From Bacilli bacterium (GTDB lineage: Bacteria; Bacillota_I; Bacilli_A; RF39; UBA660): a stretch of DNA of 64,000 nt. Made by a program: the position numbers and the translations under genes. Shown piece after piece: positions 52,683 through 61,257 of this stretch. Location of the stretch: assembly GCA_017541885.1 (NCBI GenBank), contig JAFXYF010000015.1, positions 102,085-166,084 of the forward strand, read 5' to 3'. Each line of letters opens with the position of its first letter. Position 1 is the stretch's first letter. Below the pieces are notes generated by a model. That model saw only the letters and a list, made by a program, of their open reading frames with translations, did not search any database and was not told where the DNA came from.

Positions 52683-53333
52683 ATGCAGAAAAAAGTAGAG
52701 ATAAAGAAGAAAATTGATTTTTCTAGTATGATAGGGGAAATAAGTGCAATATCATTAGAGAATAATTTAGAGTTTGTTAATGATAATAGTATTGAAGGAA
52801 ATTTTATTTTATTAGGTAAATATAAAGAAACTGCTGCATCAAGAATTGAAGAAGATTTTCGTTTTGAAATACCTGTAGAAATATCATTAACTAATAGGGT
52901 TGATCCTGATACTGGTAAAATAGAAATTAGTGATTTTTATTATGATATTGTGGATGGTAACTCATTGTTATGTAATATAGAAATTGATATAGATGCATTG
53001 GAAATATTAGATGAGGATAGGGAATGTGATGGAGACCCTATTGAAGAAAAAGAAATTGAAATTCCACATATTGAGAACAAAGAAGAAATCACTGTTGTAG
53101 ATGATGAAAGAGAAGAACAAATAAAAGATAATAATTCCTTCTTTCAAATTAAAACAGAGGAAGAATCATATGGTACACTTGTGGTTTATATGGTTCAAGA
53201 AAATGAAACTATTAATTCAATTATAGAAAAATATCATACTAGTATAGAAGAGATAGAAAAGTATAATGATATAAAAAATATTACTACTGGATCAAAAATA
53301 ATTATTCCAGTTTCTAATGAACAAGATTCCTAA
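52683..53333 (+). CDS. SpoVID-like spore coat morphogenetic protein with C-terminal LysM
   Basis: 216 residues. The N-terminal 110 form a beta-rich domain with NNLEFVNDNSIEGNFILLGKYKETAASR and FRFEIPVEISLTNRV, similar in layout to the SpoVID N-terminus (DUF3794-like). An acidic linker follows. A LysM ends the protein (VVYMVQENETINSIIEKYH...TGSKIIIP). SpoVID guides coat assembly and its LysM tethers it to the forespore. It is shorter than B. subtilis SpoVID. It overlaps by 17 bp a CotS/YsxE-like gene, the same pair order as spoVID-ysxE. The TAGGAGG site is good. Confidence 0.72.
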   Translation: MQKKVEIKKKIDFSSMIGEISAISLENNLEFVNDNSIEGNFILLGKYKETAASRIEEDFRFEIPVEISLTNRVDPDTGKIEISDFYYDIVDGNSLLCNIEIDIDALEILDEDRECDGDPIEEKEIEIPHIENKEEITVVDDEREEQIKDNNSFFQIKTEEESYGTLVVYMVQENETINSIIEKYHTSIEEIEKYNDIKNITTGSKIIIPVSNEQDS

Positions 53334-54177
53334 TGAATTAACTACATATTTATCTTCTATACAAAAAGTTGAATTCCATAACTCAACAATTATTTTTTAT
53401 ACAAAAGAGGGAGTATATTTATATCTCCCTGTTTCTTGTGAAAGAGTAATGTATTCATATTTAGAACAAATTGGTTTTAATAATTTTGTTATTCCTATTA
53501 ATAATTCTGGTAACTATTCTTTATTTAAAATATCTTCATATGAAAAAACAAATCCAATTGATTTGTTATGTGAATTATATAAGAAAAGTAGTCAACAAAA
53601 AAACTTTTCTGTTAATGAGAAAAGTCAAATAGCTAATCGTCTAAAAAAGGATAATGTTTTTTTAATGAATTACTATCATGATATGCAAGATAGAATAGAA
53701 GAAATGTATTATCCAATGGAATCTTTTTATAAGCTTCTTTTAAATATTAGTCAAATTTATAAACTTTTGATTATAGGCAATTATTATATAGATAAGTGGA
53801 TGGATACTAGTACTTATTATGATGAAGTTCTTGTTTTAAAAAATATTGATGCTGAAAATTTTATAGATAATAAAATAATTGACTTTTCTAGAGCTAATAG
53901 AGATTATTATGTTTTTGAGTTAGCTAATTATTATCAAAAATATTATTTATCTGAAAATATAATTAATGATATTTCTTTCTTTGAAGAGAGTTTTAAAATG
54001 AGTGATAGTGATAGATATTTGTTTTATGGACTAATATCTATTATTTGGGAAGTTAATGGTGAAAATACTGAAGACGTTAATAATATAAATAAGTATGTTA
54101 AGAATACACTTTCTTATTTATTAAAAAAATATGAAAAAGACAAGGAACAAGAAGAAGATATGCTCGAAGAAAAGTAA
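53317..54177 (+). CDS. YsxE/CotS-like spore coat protein (pseudokinase-like)
   Basis: This 286-residue protein has a fold pattern like the CotS/YutH/YsxE group, which are degenerate aminoglycoside-phosphotransferase-like coat proteins. It has an N-terminal strand region (STIIFYTKEGVYLYLPVSCE) and helices such as YYHDMQDRIEEMYYPMESFY. No catalytic HxDxxxxN loop is visible. Its ATG lies inside the end of the SpoVID-like gene, as expected for a spoVID-ysxE pair. The family call relies strongly on context. Confidence 0.55.
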   Translation: MNKIPNELTTYLSSIQKVEFHNSTIIFYTKEGVYLYLPVSCERVMYSYLEQIGFNNFVIPINNSGNYSLFKISSYEKTNPIDLLCELYKKSSQQKNFSVNEKSQIANRLKKDNVFLMNYYHDMQDRIEEMYYPMESFYKLLLNISQIYKLLIIGNYYIDKWMDTSTYYDEVLVLKNIDAENFIDNKIIDFSRANRDYYVFELANYYQKYYLSENIINDISFFEESFKMSDSDRYLFYGLISIIWEVNGENTEDVNNINKYVKNTLSYLLKKYEKDKEQEEDMLEEK

Positions 54178-54333
54178 AAATACATTAAGTTTTGTTGTGA
54201 CAAAAATTAGTAATAAAAGTTGATAAAAAATAATTATAATTGATACTAGAATTAAGGATGTATAGAATATACTATTCTTTCTTTTTTGCTTACAAGTGTT
54301 GCATCTACAAAAAAAGTTATGTTTTTGTTTCAT
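54121..54333 (-). CDS. Possible small Cys-motif membrane protein, antisense to the coat gene end
   Basis: 70 residues on the minus strand. It has a CRCNTCKQKRK motif near the N-terminus (C-x-C-x-x-C) followed by two very hydrophobic stretches to the end. The ATG at 54333 has TAGGTGAT about 6 bases upstream, which argues for a real start. The last 57 bases overlap the plus-strand coat gene. The rest lies in an otherwise empty gap. No family recognised. Confidence 0.4.
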   Translation of the reverse strand: MKQKHNFFCRCNTCKQKRKNSIFYTSLILVSIIIIFYQLLLLIFVTTKLNVFLLFFEHIFFLFLVFFIFF

Positions 54334-54381
54334 AGAATCACCTATAGTATTTTATTCATTATTCTTATGTATGTGAAATGA

Positions 54382-54410
54382 TTGAAATGGAATATTATAA
54401 ATGCTATAAT
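54382..54410 (+). promoter_or_regulatory. Rubrerythrin promoter
   Basis: TTGAAA (54382-54387), 17-bp spacer and TATAAT (54405-54410), with an extended TGC. The AAGGAGG site follows before the ATG at 54440. Confidence 0.75.
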
Positions 54411-54439
54411 AATTAATGTAATATTTAAGGAGGATTATT

Positions 54440-54979
54440 ATGGATTTAAAAGGAAGTAAAACAGAACAAAACTTAATGGCTGCATTTGCAGGTGAATCTC
54501 AAGCAAGAAATAAATACACATATTTTGCATCTAAAGCAAAAAAAGAAGGGTATGAACAAATAGCTGCTATATTTGAAGAAACTGCTAATAATGAAAAAGA
54601 ACATGCAAAAATGTGGTTTAAAGAATTAAATGGTGGAGAAGTACCTTCTACTACTGAAAACTTAAAAGCTGCTGCTGATGGTGAGAACTATGAGTGGACT
54701 GATATGTATGAAGAGTTTGCTAAAGTAGCTGAAGAAGAAGGATTTAAAGCTATTGCTGCTAAGTTTAGAGCAGTAGGTGAAATTGAAAAACATCATGAAG
54801 AAAGATATCGTAAATTATTAAAGAATATTGAAGATGAAGTTGTATTCTCAAGAGATGGAGAATCAATTTGGATTTGTCGTAACTGTGGACATGTTGTTGT
54901 TGGAAAGAAAGCTCCAATGGTTTGTCCAGTATGTGCTCATCCACAAAGTTATTTTGAATTAAAGAGTGAGAATTATTAA
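54440..54979 (+). CDS. rbr: Rubrerythrin
   Basis: This 179-residue protein has a ferritin-like di-iron domain with the Glu ligands in [29 protein letters not shown] and [17 protein letters not shown]-terminal rubredoxin-type iron site follows (CRNCGHVV and [11 protein letters not shown]). It reduces hydrogen peroxide in anaerobes. The length is usual. It has its own promoter and a shared terminator. It supports an anaerobic lifestyle. Confidence 0.96.
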   Translation: MDLKGSKTEQNLMAAFAGESQARNKYTYFASKAKKEGYEQIAAIFEETANNEKEHAKMWFKELNGGEVPSTTENLKAAADGENYEWTDMYEEFAKVAEEEGFKAIAAKFRAVGEIEKHHEERYRKLLKNIEDEVVFSRDGESIWICRNCGHVVVGKKAPMVCPVCAHPQSYFELKSENY

Positions 54980-54982
54980 AAT

Positions 54983-55012
54983 AAAAGTAGATAGCAATAT
55001 CTACTTTTTTTA
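54983..55012. terminator. Convergent terminator (rubrerythrin and membrane hypothetical)
   Basis: AAAAGTAGATA and TATCTACTTTT arms around GCAA, then T; the A-rich left flank also serves the minus-strand gene ending at 55010. Confidence 0.85.
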
Positions 55013-55384
55013 ATTAAATGCTACTTCTTCCTCTATATCTTTATCTACAATTACTATATAGAGAAAAATAATACCTGATATTAAAATTAGTGTAGATGCA
55101 ATTAACGCAAGATTATCATACTTTTCTTGTGTTTTTGTTTTATCTTTTTCTTGAACTGAAGTAATTGCTTCTTTCTCAAAATAGTAGTATACAGCAGTAA
55201 GTGTTGTGAAAATTATTATGTTTAATTTACGATATTTTTCTTTACTTTGTTCATTTTTATTTAGGAAATAGTCCTTTTCAAGATAATTTGAATAAAAAGA
55301 TAATCCTATTATTATTAAGTATATTATCCATATATTATTCTCTGCTTGTATTTGATTTAATCTTTTTTGAATCTTATCATTCAT
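55010..55384 (-). CDS. Hypothetical membrane protein
   Basis: This 124-residue protein has three predicted helices: about residues 18-32 (IWIIYLIIIGLSFYSN), 54-68 (IIIFTTLTAVYYY) and 91-113 (LALIASTLILISGIIFLYIV). Charged loops separate them and the C-terminus is acidic. No family recognised. It is divergent from the U32 gene, with about 55 bp between starts. Confidence 0.65.
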   Translation of the reverse strand: MNDKIQKRLNQIQAENNIWIIYLIIIGLSFYSNYLEKDYFLNKNEQSKEKYRKLNIIIFTTLTAVYYYFEKEAITSVQEKDKTKTQEKYDNLALIASTLILISGIIFLYIVIVDKDIEEEVAFN

Positions 55385-55406
55385 ATTAAAATATATTCTA
55401 TTTGTA

Positions 55407-55415
55407 TGCTATAAT
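55407..55415 (+). promoter_or_regulatory. Extended -10 promoter of the U32 gene
   Basis: TGCTATAAT, 24 bases before the ATG at 55440. Confidence 0.5.
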
Positions 55416-55439
55416 ATGAGTGGACTTTGAGGTGATACT

Positions 55440-57608
55440 ATGAAAAAACATGAACTACTTGTTCCTGCTGGTAATATGGATTGCTTAAAACAAGCAGTTT
55501 ATCATGGCGCAGATGCAGTTTACTTAGCTTGCAAAAATTTTGGTGCAAGAAAATTTGCTGCTAATTTTGATAATGATGAAATAATTGAAGCTATTCATTT
55601 TTGCCATTTACATGGTGTAAGATTATACGTTACTATGAATATTCTAGTTCATAATTCAGAAATTGATGATTTTATTGAGCAAGCTCGTTTTCTTCATAAA
55701 AATGGAGTTGATGCACTTATTGTTCAAGATCTTGGAATGATTTATTTACTAAGACAAAAGTTTCCAAATTTAGAGATACATGCTTCAACACAAGCAAATA
55801 ATTCATCAGTTGATACTTGTAGAATGTTTTATGATCTTGGAGTTAAAAGAGTTGTTTTTTCACGTGAATTAAGTATTGATGAAATTGATAGTATAGATGT
55901 TCCTATTGAAAAAGAAGCATTTATTCATGGTGCACTTTGTGTTTCTTATTCAGGATGTTGTTTAATGAGTAGTATGATAGGTGGAAGAAGTGGTAATCGT
56001 GGAGAGTGTGCAGGATGTTGTAGATTACCATATACTTTAAAGCAAGATAAAAATGTAATAAAAAAAGAATGCTATCCACTTAGTATGAAGGAATTAAATA
56101 CAAGTACTCATTTTCAAAGATTATTAGATAGTACTATTTATAGTTTTAAGATTGAAGGTAGAATGAAGGGCCCTTTATATGTTGCATTTATCACTGAATT
56201 TTATCGTAAATTAATAGATGGTATTCCTATGTCTTTGAATGAAGAAAATGATAAATTAAAAACAATTTTTAATAGAGAATTTACTGAGGGACATATTTTT
56301 GGTATTTCTGGGAGCAAACTTATTAATTCTAAATCTCCTAATCATATAGGTTTAAAAATAGGAACTGCTAAGCCTAAAGGTGACAAAATATTGTTAGAAA
56401 TTGATGATGATAAAGAGTTATTACAACACGACTCAATTCGCTTTCTACATAGTAACTTGGGAATGGTTGTTAATTATCTATATGATAAAAAGAATAATCT
56501 TTGTAGTTCTGCAAAGAAGATTTGTTATGTTGATAATAAAATAGGATTAGAAAGAGAAGATGTTTTAACAAAAACGCAAGATTCAGCATTGGAAAAAGAA
56601 TATCTTGTAAATACTCTTCAAAGAAAAATACCAATTAGTTTTACTGCTGTTGCTAAAAAAAATAAAAAACTTTCTTTGAGTATTTCAGATGGAATTAATA
56701 GTTTTTCTCTAGAGGATGGCATAATTGAAGAAGCAGTAAATGCACCAACAACTGAAGATGTAATAATTCAAAAACTTAACAAAGTTGGGAATAGTCCTTT
56801 TAAAGTAACTGATTGTAGAATTGAAATGGATTCTAATGTGTTTGTTCCTATGACTTTGTTAAATGAAATAAGAAGATGCTTAGTTGATCAATTAATTGAT
56901 TGTAGAATGAATAAATTACCTGTTTCTTTTATGGAAAATGAATTTTCATGTTCTAAGGTTGATGAGAAAGATAATAATGGATTAACATGTATGGTATATA
57001 ATGAAGAACAATTAACTACTTGTCTTGAATTATCATTTAACAGAATATATGTTAATTCATATGAGTTATATGAAAAATATAAAAGTTGCCAGAATATTTA
57101 CTATTATGTTTCAAGATGTCAAAAGTCATTTAATGAATTGTTAGAAGAAAAGAATTTTGTTGCAGATGCATTTAAATATAATAAGAAATGTTATGGAAGC
57201 TATGCATTAAATGTTACTAATATTTATACTGCTTATTATTTAATACAAATGGGTCTTCAAAATGCTCCATTGTCTGTTGAATTAAATGATAATGAAATAC
57301 AAGATTTTATTAATTTATTTAAAAATAGTTTTGGTAATTATGAATTTGAAATATATGGATATGGTAGAGTAGAAAACATGATTATTAAAGATAATATATT
57401 AGATATTTCTGAAGATAATAACTCATATTTATTAGTTGATGGTAGAGGCAGATCTTTTCCCGTATATTTTGATGGAAGATTAACTCATATTTATCACGAT
57501 GAAATAATAAATAGGTCTGTGATGAATTTAAACTGTGTAGTATTTTTAGATTTGTTTGGAGAAAGCAAAGATTCAATTTATAAAATATTTAATAGTTTTA
57601 ATCATTAA
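55440..57608 (+). CDS. U32 family protein (RlhA/TrhP-like), long form
   Basis: 722 residues. The N-terminal part is the U32 catalytic domain: ELLVPAGNMDCLKQAVYHGA, then LYVTMNILVHNSE, EIHASTQANN and the Cys cluster FIHGALCVSYSGCC with GNRGECAGCCRLPY. In RlhA and TrhP this Cys set holds an Fe-S site used for prephenate-dependent RNA hydroxylation (23S C2501 or tRNA U34). The C-terminal 350 residues match the extended DUF3656-like region of the large form. The exact RNA target is not decidable from sequence. ATG behind GAGGTGAT. Confidence 0.85.
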   Translation: MKKHELLVPAGNMDCLKQAVYHGADAVYLACKNFGARKFAANFDNDEIIEAIHFCHLHGVRLYVTMNILVHNSEIDDFIEQARFLHKNGVDALIVQDLGMIYLLRQKFPNLEIHASTQANNSSVDTCRMFYDLGVKRVVFSRELSIDEIDSIDVPIEKEAFIHGALCVSYSGCCLMSSMIGGRSGNRGECAGCCRLPYTLKQDKNVIKKECYPLSMKELNTSTHFQRLLDSTIYSFKIEGRMKGPLYVAFITEFYRKLIDGIPMSLNEENDKLKTIFNREFTEGHIFGISGSKLINSKSPNHIGLKIGTAKPKGDKILLEIDDDKELLQHDSIRFLHSNLGMVVNYLYDKKNNLCSSAKKICYVDNKIGLEREDVLTKTQDSALEKEYLVNTLQRKIPISFTAVAKKNKKLSLSISDGINSFSLEDGIIEEAVNAPTTEDVIIQKLNKVGNSPFKVTDCRIEMDSNVFVPMTLLNEIRRCLVDQLIDCRMNKLPVSFMENEFSCSKVDEKDNNGLTCMVYNEEQLTTCLELSFNRIYVNSYELYEKYKSCQNIYYYVSRCQKSFNELLEEKNFVADAFKYNKKCYGSYALNVTNIYTAYYLIQMGLQNAPLSVELNDNEIQDFINLFKNSFGNYEFEIYGYGRVENMIIKDNILDISEDNNSYLLVDGRGRSFPVYFDGRLTHIYHDEIINRSVMNLNCVVFLDLFGESKDSIYKIFNSFNH

Positions 57609-57667
57609 AAAAATATATTAAAATATAATAAGTTATGATAAAATATTAGTATGGGATGTGATATGAT

Positions 57668-58270
57668 ATGGCAAAAGAAAAAACTATCAAGAAAGTAAAG
57701 GAAAAAATCAATTTAGATGAAAAACAAAAGAATTATCTTAAGAACTATATTATCTTGATTGCTATATTTTGCTGTTGTATATTTTTAACATTATATTTTT
57801 GTAAGTGGTATGAAGTTTATCAAGAATATGAAAGAGAAATACCTGTTATACGTGGAAGTTTAGTGGAAATTAATCCTGAAGATTTAGAACACTATGTTGC
57901 AGATACACCTAGCACTATTATTTATTTGTGTACTGCAAATGATGATGAATGTCGTAACTTTGAAAAAGACTTTAAAAAGTTTATTACTAAAAATGATATA
58001 ACAGATGAAATTGTTTATTTGAATTTAACTAATATAGATAATAGTCAGTTTATCAGTGAATTTAATCAAAAATATCAATACAAGATGAAATTAAATGGAA
58101 AATATCCTGCTTTTGTAGTTTTCCAAGACGGAGAAATTTCATCAGTTTTACAAGGAAGTAAAAATAAAAAAATAACAATCTCTAAAGTACAAAACTTTAT
58201 AGAGTTAAATTTATATGAAGAAGAAGAGGAAGAACTAAATCAAACCAGTATTAATGGGGAGACAGAATAG
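57668..58270 (+). CDS. Membrane-anchored thioredoxin-fold-like protein without CxxC
   Basis: This 200-residue protein has a basic cytoplasmic N-terminus, one helix (IILIAIFCCCIFLTLYFCKW) and an outer domain with thioredoxin-like strands: STIIYLCTANDDECRNFEKD (the CxxC position is degenerate, C-x6-C) and the cis-Pro-like KYPAFVVFQDGE. The C-terminus is acidic. No redox pair in the usual place suggests a binding role or an unusual disulfide. Follows the U32 gene by 60 bp and precedes trmL. Confidence 0.65.
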   Translation: MAKEKTIKKVKEKINLDEKQKNYLKNYIILIAIFCCCIFLTLYFCKWYEVYQEYEREIPVIRGSLVEINPEDLEHYVADTPSTIIYLCTANDDECRNFEKDFKKFITKNDITDEIVYLNLTNIDNSQFISEFNQKYQYKMKLNGKYPAFVVFQDGEISSVLQGSKNKKITISKVQNFIELNLYEEEEEELNQTSINGETE

Positions 58271-58293
58271 TCTTCTTTTCAGTTGGAGGAATT

Positions 58294-58800
58294 ATGAATC
58301 ATATTGTTTTATATCAACCTGAAATACCTCAAAATACAGGTAATATAATGAGGACTTGTGTTGCAACAAACACAAAATTACACTTAATTAAACCCTTAGG
58401 ATTCGAGATTGATGATGCTCATTTAAAAAGAAGTGGTGTTAATTATATTGATAAATTACAGTATGAGGTTTATGAAAATTTTGAAGAGTTTAAGGAGAAA
58501 AATAAAGGAATTTATTATTATTTTACTCGTTATGGACATAAACCACATACAAGTTTTGACTATAGTAATCCTAAAGAGGATTTATACTTTATTTTTGGAA
58601 AGGAATCTACTGGAATTCCAAAAGAAATATTGCAACAAGATTTGGAGCATTGTATGAGAATTCCAATGACAGATAAAGTTAGAGCACTTAATGTTTCAAA
58701 TAGTGTAGCAATTGTAATTTATGAAGCTTTAAGACAACAAGATTTTAATGATTTGTTGCGTGAAGAACCTCATAAAGGAGCAGATTTTTTAGAAAGATAA
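58294..58800 (+). CDS. trmL: tRNA (cytidine/uridine-2'-O-)-methyltransferase TrmL
   Basis: This 168-residue SPOUT-fold enzyme methylates the wobble ribose of certain tRNA-Leu. It has IVLYQPEIPQNTGNIMRTC, HLIKPLGF, FGKESTGIPKEIL, CMRIPM and LNVSNSVAIVIYEALRQ, the SPOUT knot motifs in order. TGGAGG lies before the ATG. A terminator follows. Confidence 0.94.
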   Translation: MNHIVLYQPEIPQNTGNIMRTCVATNTKLHLIKPLGFEIDDAHLKRSGVNYIDKLQYEVYENFEEFKEKNKGIYYYFTRYGHKPHTSFDYSNPKEDLYFIFGKESTGIPKEILQQDLEHCMRIPMTDKVRALNVSNSVAIVIYEALRQQDFNDLLREEPHKGADFLER

Positions 58801-58827
58801 ACCAATATTTATTATTGGTTTTTTTGT
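58799..58827 (+). terminator. Terminator after trmL
   Basis: AAACCAATA and TATTGGTTT arms, then T. Confidence 0.88.
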
Positions 58828-58855
58828 ATATATTTTTATTTTGTTTCTCATAATG
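58826..58855 (+). promoter_or_regulatory. Possible forespore (SigF/SigG-type) promoter of sigG
   Basis: GTATA (58826-58830), 18-base spacer and CATAATG (58849-58855) resemble a SigG-type -35/-10 pair (GHATR ... CATNHTA). The match is short and AT-rich, so it is tentative. Confidence 0.35.
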
Positions 58856-58870
58856 AATTAGAGGTGCATT

Positions 58871-59644
58871 ATGGGAAAATATAAGGTAGAAATAAGTGGC
58901 TGTAAAACAAGTGATTTAATATCTTTAACGCCGGTAGAAATGAAACAACTATTTCAAATTCGTGATAAAGAAAAATGGGCACGTGAATTATTAATAGAAG
59001 GTAACTTTAAGTTAGTTTTATCTGTTTTAAAAAAGTTCTATCATAAAGAACAAAATATGGATGATTTATTTCAAGTTGGATGCATTGGATTAATAAAAGC
59101 AATTGATAATTTTGATTTGAGTTATGATGTTCAATTCTCTACTTATGCTGTTCCAATGATTATGGGAGAAATAAGAAGATTTATGAGAGACAATAGTTCT
59201 TTAAGAATAAGTAGATCTTTAAAGGATATAGCATATCGTACTTTAAAAATAATAGATAAGTGCGCACAATCAGGAATACAAGATATTGATTATGATGATA
59301 TAGCAAAACAATTGGGTGTTAGTTTATATGATGTTTATACTGCACTATCAGCTATGAGGGAGCCTATTAGTATGTATGAGCCAATTTATAATGATGGCGG
59401 TGATACTATTTATGTATATGATCAAATAGTTGATGAAAGTATTAATACTGATTTTTCAGATAAAGTAGCATTTGAAGATGCTCTCGGAGATCTTGATGAA
59501 AGAGAAAAATATATACTTGATCAACGATATGTGATTGGCAAAACACAAATGGAAGTTGCAGATGATTTAAACATTAGTCAAGCTCAGGTATCTAGACTTG
59601 AGAAAAAAGCCATAAAAGAGTTAAAAAAGACATTAAATGAATAA
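58871..59644 (+). CDS. sigG: Late-forespore sigma factor SigG
   Basis: This 257-residue protein matches SigG along its length. The N-terminal KVEISGCKTSDLISLTP corresponds to the SigG-specific start. Region 2 has DDLFQVGCIGLIKAIDNFDL and STYAVPMIMGEIRRFMRDN. A SigF/SigG-type block IYNDGGDTIYVYDQI follows, and region 4 is KTQMEVADDLNISQAQVSRLE. The features YNDGGD and the N-terminal CKTSDL favour SigG over SigF. It drives forespore genes after engulfment. ATG follows AGAGGTG. The following gene is YlmC/YmxH, a common sigG neighbour. Confidence 0.95.
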   Translation: MGKYKVEISGCKTSDLISLTPVEMKQLFQIRDKEKWARELLIEGNFKLVLSVLKKFYHKEQNMDDLFQVGCIGLIKAIDNFDLSYDVQFSTYAVPMIMGEIRRFMRDNSSLRISRSLKDIAYRTLKIIDKCAQSGIQDIDYDDIAKQLGVSLYDVYTALSAMREPISMYEPIYNDGGDTIYVYDQIVDESINTDFSDKVAFEDALGDLDEREKYILDQRYVIGKTQMEVADDLNISQAQVSRLEKKAIKELKKTLNE

Positions 59645-59675
59645 GAATAACATAGTAATTAATAGGTGAGTAAAA

Positions 59676-59900
59676 ATGAGATTATCCGATTTACAATCAA
59701 AAAAAATTATAGATATAGATAGTGGAACCAATATAGGTTCTATTGTTGATGTTTTTATTACAGATGATGGCAAAGTTGATTATTTTTTTATTGAGCAAGG
59801 TAGAAATTTTTTTTCATTAAATAAAGAAACTGATTATAAAATATTATGGACACAGATTTCCAAAATAGGGGAAGATGTAATATTAATAAAAAGAGGATAA
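59676..59900 (+). CDS. ylmC: YlmC/YmxH-family sporulation protein (PRC-barrel)
   Basis: 74 residues with the PRC-barrel pattern RLSDLQSKKIIDIDSGTNIG, VDVFITDDGKVDYFFIEQ and a final WTQISKIGEDVILIK strand. The family lies next to sigG in many spore formers and has unknown function. TAGGTGAG precedes the ATG. The following reading frame overlaps its last 55 bases. Confidence 0.9.
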   Translation: MRLSDLQSKKIIDIDSGTNIGSIVDVFITDDGKVDYFFIEQGRNFFSLNKETDYKILWTQISKIGEDVILIKRG

Positions 59901-60565
59901 ATCTAAAAATAGTATTTAGTTGTTTAATAGCAAGCTTTTTATTGTCTTTTTTATTATTATTCTTTGTAGATTTAAGTGTTAAAAATTTACTTGATTCATA
60001 TCTTGATACAGAGGTTGAGAGAATTACTTCAATTATAGTTCATAAATCTTTAAAAGAAGTAAATAACAAAGAAAAGTATTATGTTGTTCAAAGAGAAAAC
60101 GAAAATATTGAAAATATCAAATATGATATGAATAAAGTAAATATTTTTCGTGACGAGCTTGTTCAAAAAATACAAAGTGAATTTTATAAAGTTGAAAATG
60201 GTATTTTTGATGATTATAATCTTGCCTCACAAGAAAAACTTAGAAGTAAATATCCTTTCTTTGAAAATGGTTATCTATGTGAAGTAGGATTCAATTCTCT
60301 TCGTGGTTCTATTTTTTTTGGAAATTTAGGTCCTATTATTCCTATTAAATTGTCATTTTTGGGTTTTGTTTCTTCTGATGTTGATGTTAATGTTAAAGAA
60401 TATGGAGTAAATAATGTAATAGTTGAAACTGATGTAGTAGTTGTGGTCTCTAACTTAATTACTTTACCGATTAGTACAAGAGTTCACAATACAACTATTA
60501 AAGAAGTATTATCTATTGAAATAATACAAGGAAAAGTTCCAAGTTATTATGTTAATGCTCACTAG
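59846..60565 (+). CDS. yunB: Sporulation protein YunB
   Basis: This protein of up to 239 residues has a basic N-terminus, one helix (IVFSCLIASFLLSFLLLFF) and an outer domain with the YunB pattern: FFGNLGPIIPIKLSFLGFVSSDVDVNVKEYGVNN and a final IEIIQGKVPSYY. YunB is made in the mother cell and is needed for correct spore formation in B. subtilis. The ATG at 59846 overlaps ylmC by 55 bp and has no ribosome site. AAGAGG at 59892-59897 sits in front of non-ATG codons, so the true start is uncertain. Confidence 0.82.
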   Translation: MDTDFQNRGRCNINKKRINLKIVFSCLIASFLLSFLLLFFVDLSVKNLLDSYLDTEVERITSIIVHKSLKEVNNKEKYYVVQRENENIENIKYDMNKVNIFRDELVQKIQSEFYKVENGIFDDYNLASQEKLRSKYPFFENGYLCEVGFNSLRGSIFFGNLGPIIPIKLSFLGFVSSDVDVNVKEYGVNNVIVETDVVVVVSNLITLPISTRVHNTTIKEVLSIEIIQGKVPSYYVNAH

Positions 60566-60594
60566 TTGGCAAGTTTATTTGAAAATGATATAAT
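60566..60594 (+). promoter_or_regulatory. Promoter of yutD
   Basis: TTGGCA (60566-60571), 17-bp spacer and TATAAT (60589-60594), with TGA before the -10 (extended). Confidence 0.7.
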
Positions 60595-60614
60595 GATAAT
60601 GTGAGGTAGTTAAT

Positions 60615-60893
60615 ATGAAGAATGTTGAAATAAATGGAAAAAAGTATGAGTTGGTTAGAAATGATGGGGATTGTTTTGATCTAGATGTTGTTAGTGAAAA
60701 AATGACCGATTACTTTGATGATTATGATTATGTTTTTGGTGATATAGCTTATGAAAAAGTAAGACTTAAAGGGTATTATGATTCAAAAAATAAAAATGCA
60801 AAACCAATTAATGATATAAAATTTTTAGATAACTATATTAAAGATTATTGTAGTTATGGTTCAAAGGTATTTTTACTTAAAAAAATAAAATAA
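60615..60893 (+). CDS. yutD: YutD family protein
   Basis: 92 residues with the YutD/DUF1027 pattern: a short strand IEINGKKYELV-type start, FDLDVVSEKMTDYFDDYDYVFGDIAYEKVRLKGYY and a final LDNYIKDYCSYGSKVFLLK. Function unknown. In B. subtilis yutD lies close to yunB and the NifU-like yutI, the same neighbourhood as here. ATG follows GTGAGGTAG. Confidence 0.85.
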   Translation: MKNVEINGKKYELVRNDGDCFDLDVVSEKMTDYFDDYDYVFGDIAYEKVRLKGYYDSKNKNAKPINDIKFLDNYIKDYCSYGSKVFLLKKIK

Positions 60894-60961
60894 AATTATT
60901 GTAATTATTTTATTTTATGGTAAAATTGTATTATATGAAGAATAAAGGGAGGATTAATCTC

Positions 60962-61237
60962 ATGGAAAATCAAGAAACTGAAAAGAAAATGATGTCAATT
61001 GTTGCTGAAGATGGCTCAATTGAGGAAGTTGAAGTTATTTTGGCTTTTGAATTCAAAGATACAAAGAAAGAATACGTTATTTATACTAAAAATGAAAAAG
61101 ATGATAATGAAAACATTACAGTATATGTATCTAACGTTGATCGTTCATCAGGAGAACCTAAGTTATTAGGTGTTGATGATGAAGAAGAATGGAATAGAGT
61201 TAAAGACGTATTACGTGAGTTATCAAAATCAGAATAA
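60962..61237 (+). CDS. DUF1292 (YrzB-type) protein, copy 2
   Basis: 91 residues with MMSIVAEDGSIEEVEVILAFEF, EYVIYTKNE, ITVYVSNVD and a final helix EEEWNRVKDVLRELSK. ATG 60962 follows GGGAGG. Paralogue of the gene at 43241-43501. An acidic coiled-coil gene starts 20 bp downstream, as with copy 1. Confidence 0.9.
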   Translation: MENQETEKKMMSIVAEDGSIEEVEVILAFEFKDTKKEYVIYTKNEKDDNENITVYVSNVDRSSGEPKLLGVDDEEEWNRVKDVLRELSKSE

Positions 61238-61257
61238 CATAAGGGAGGTTTTGTCGT

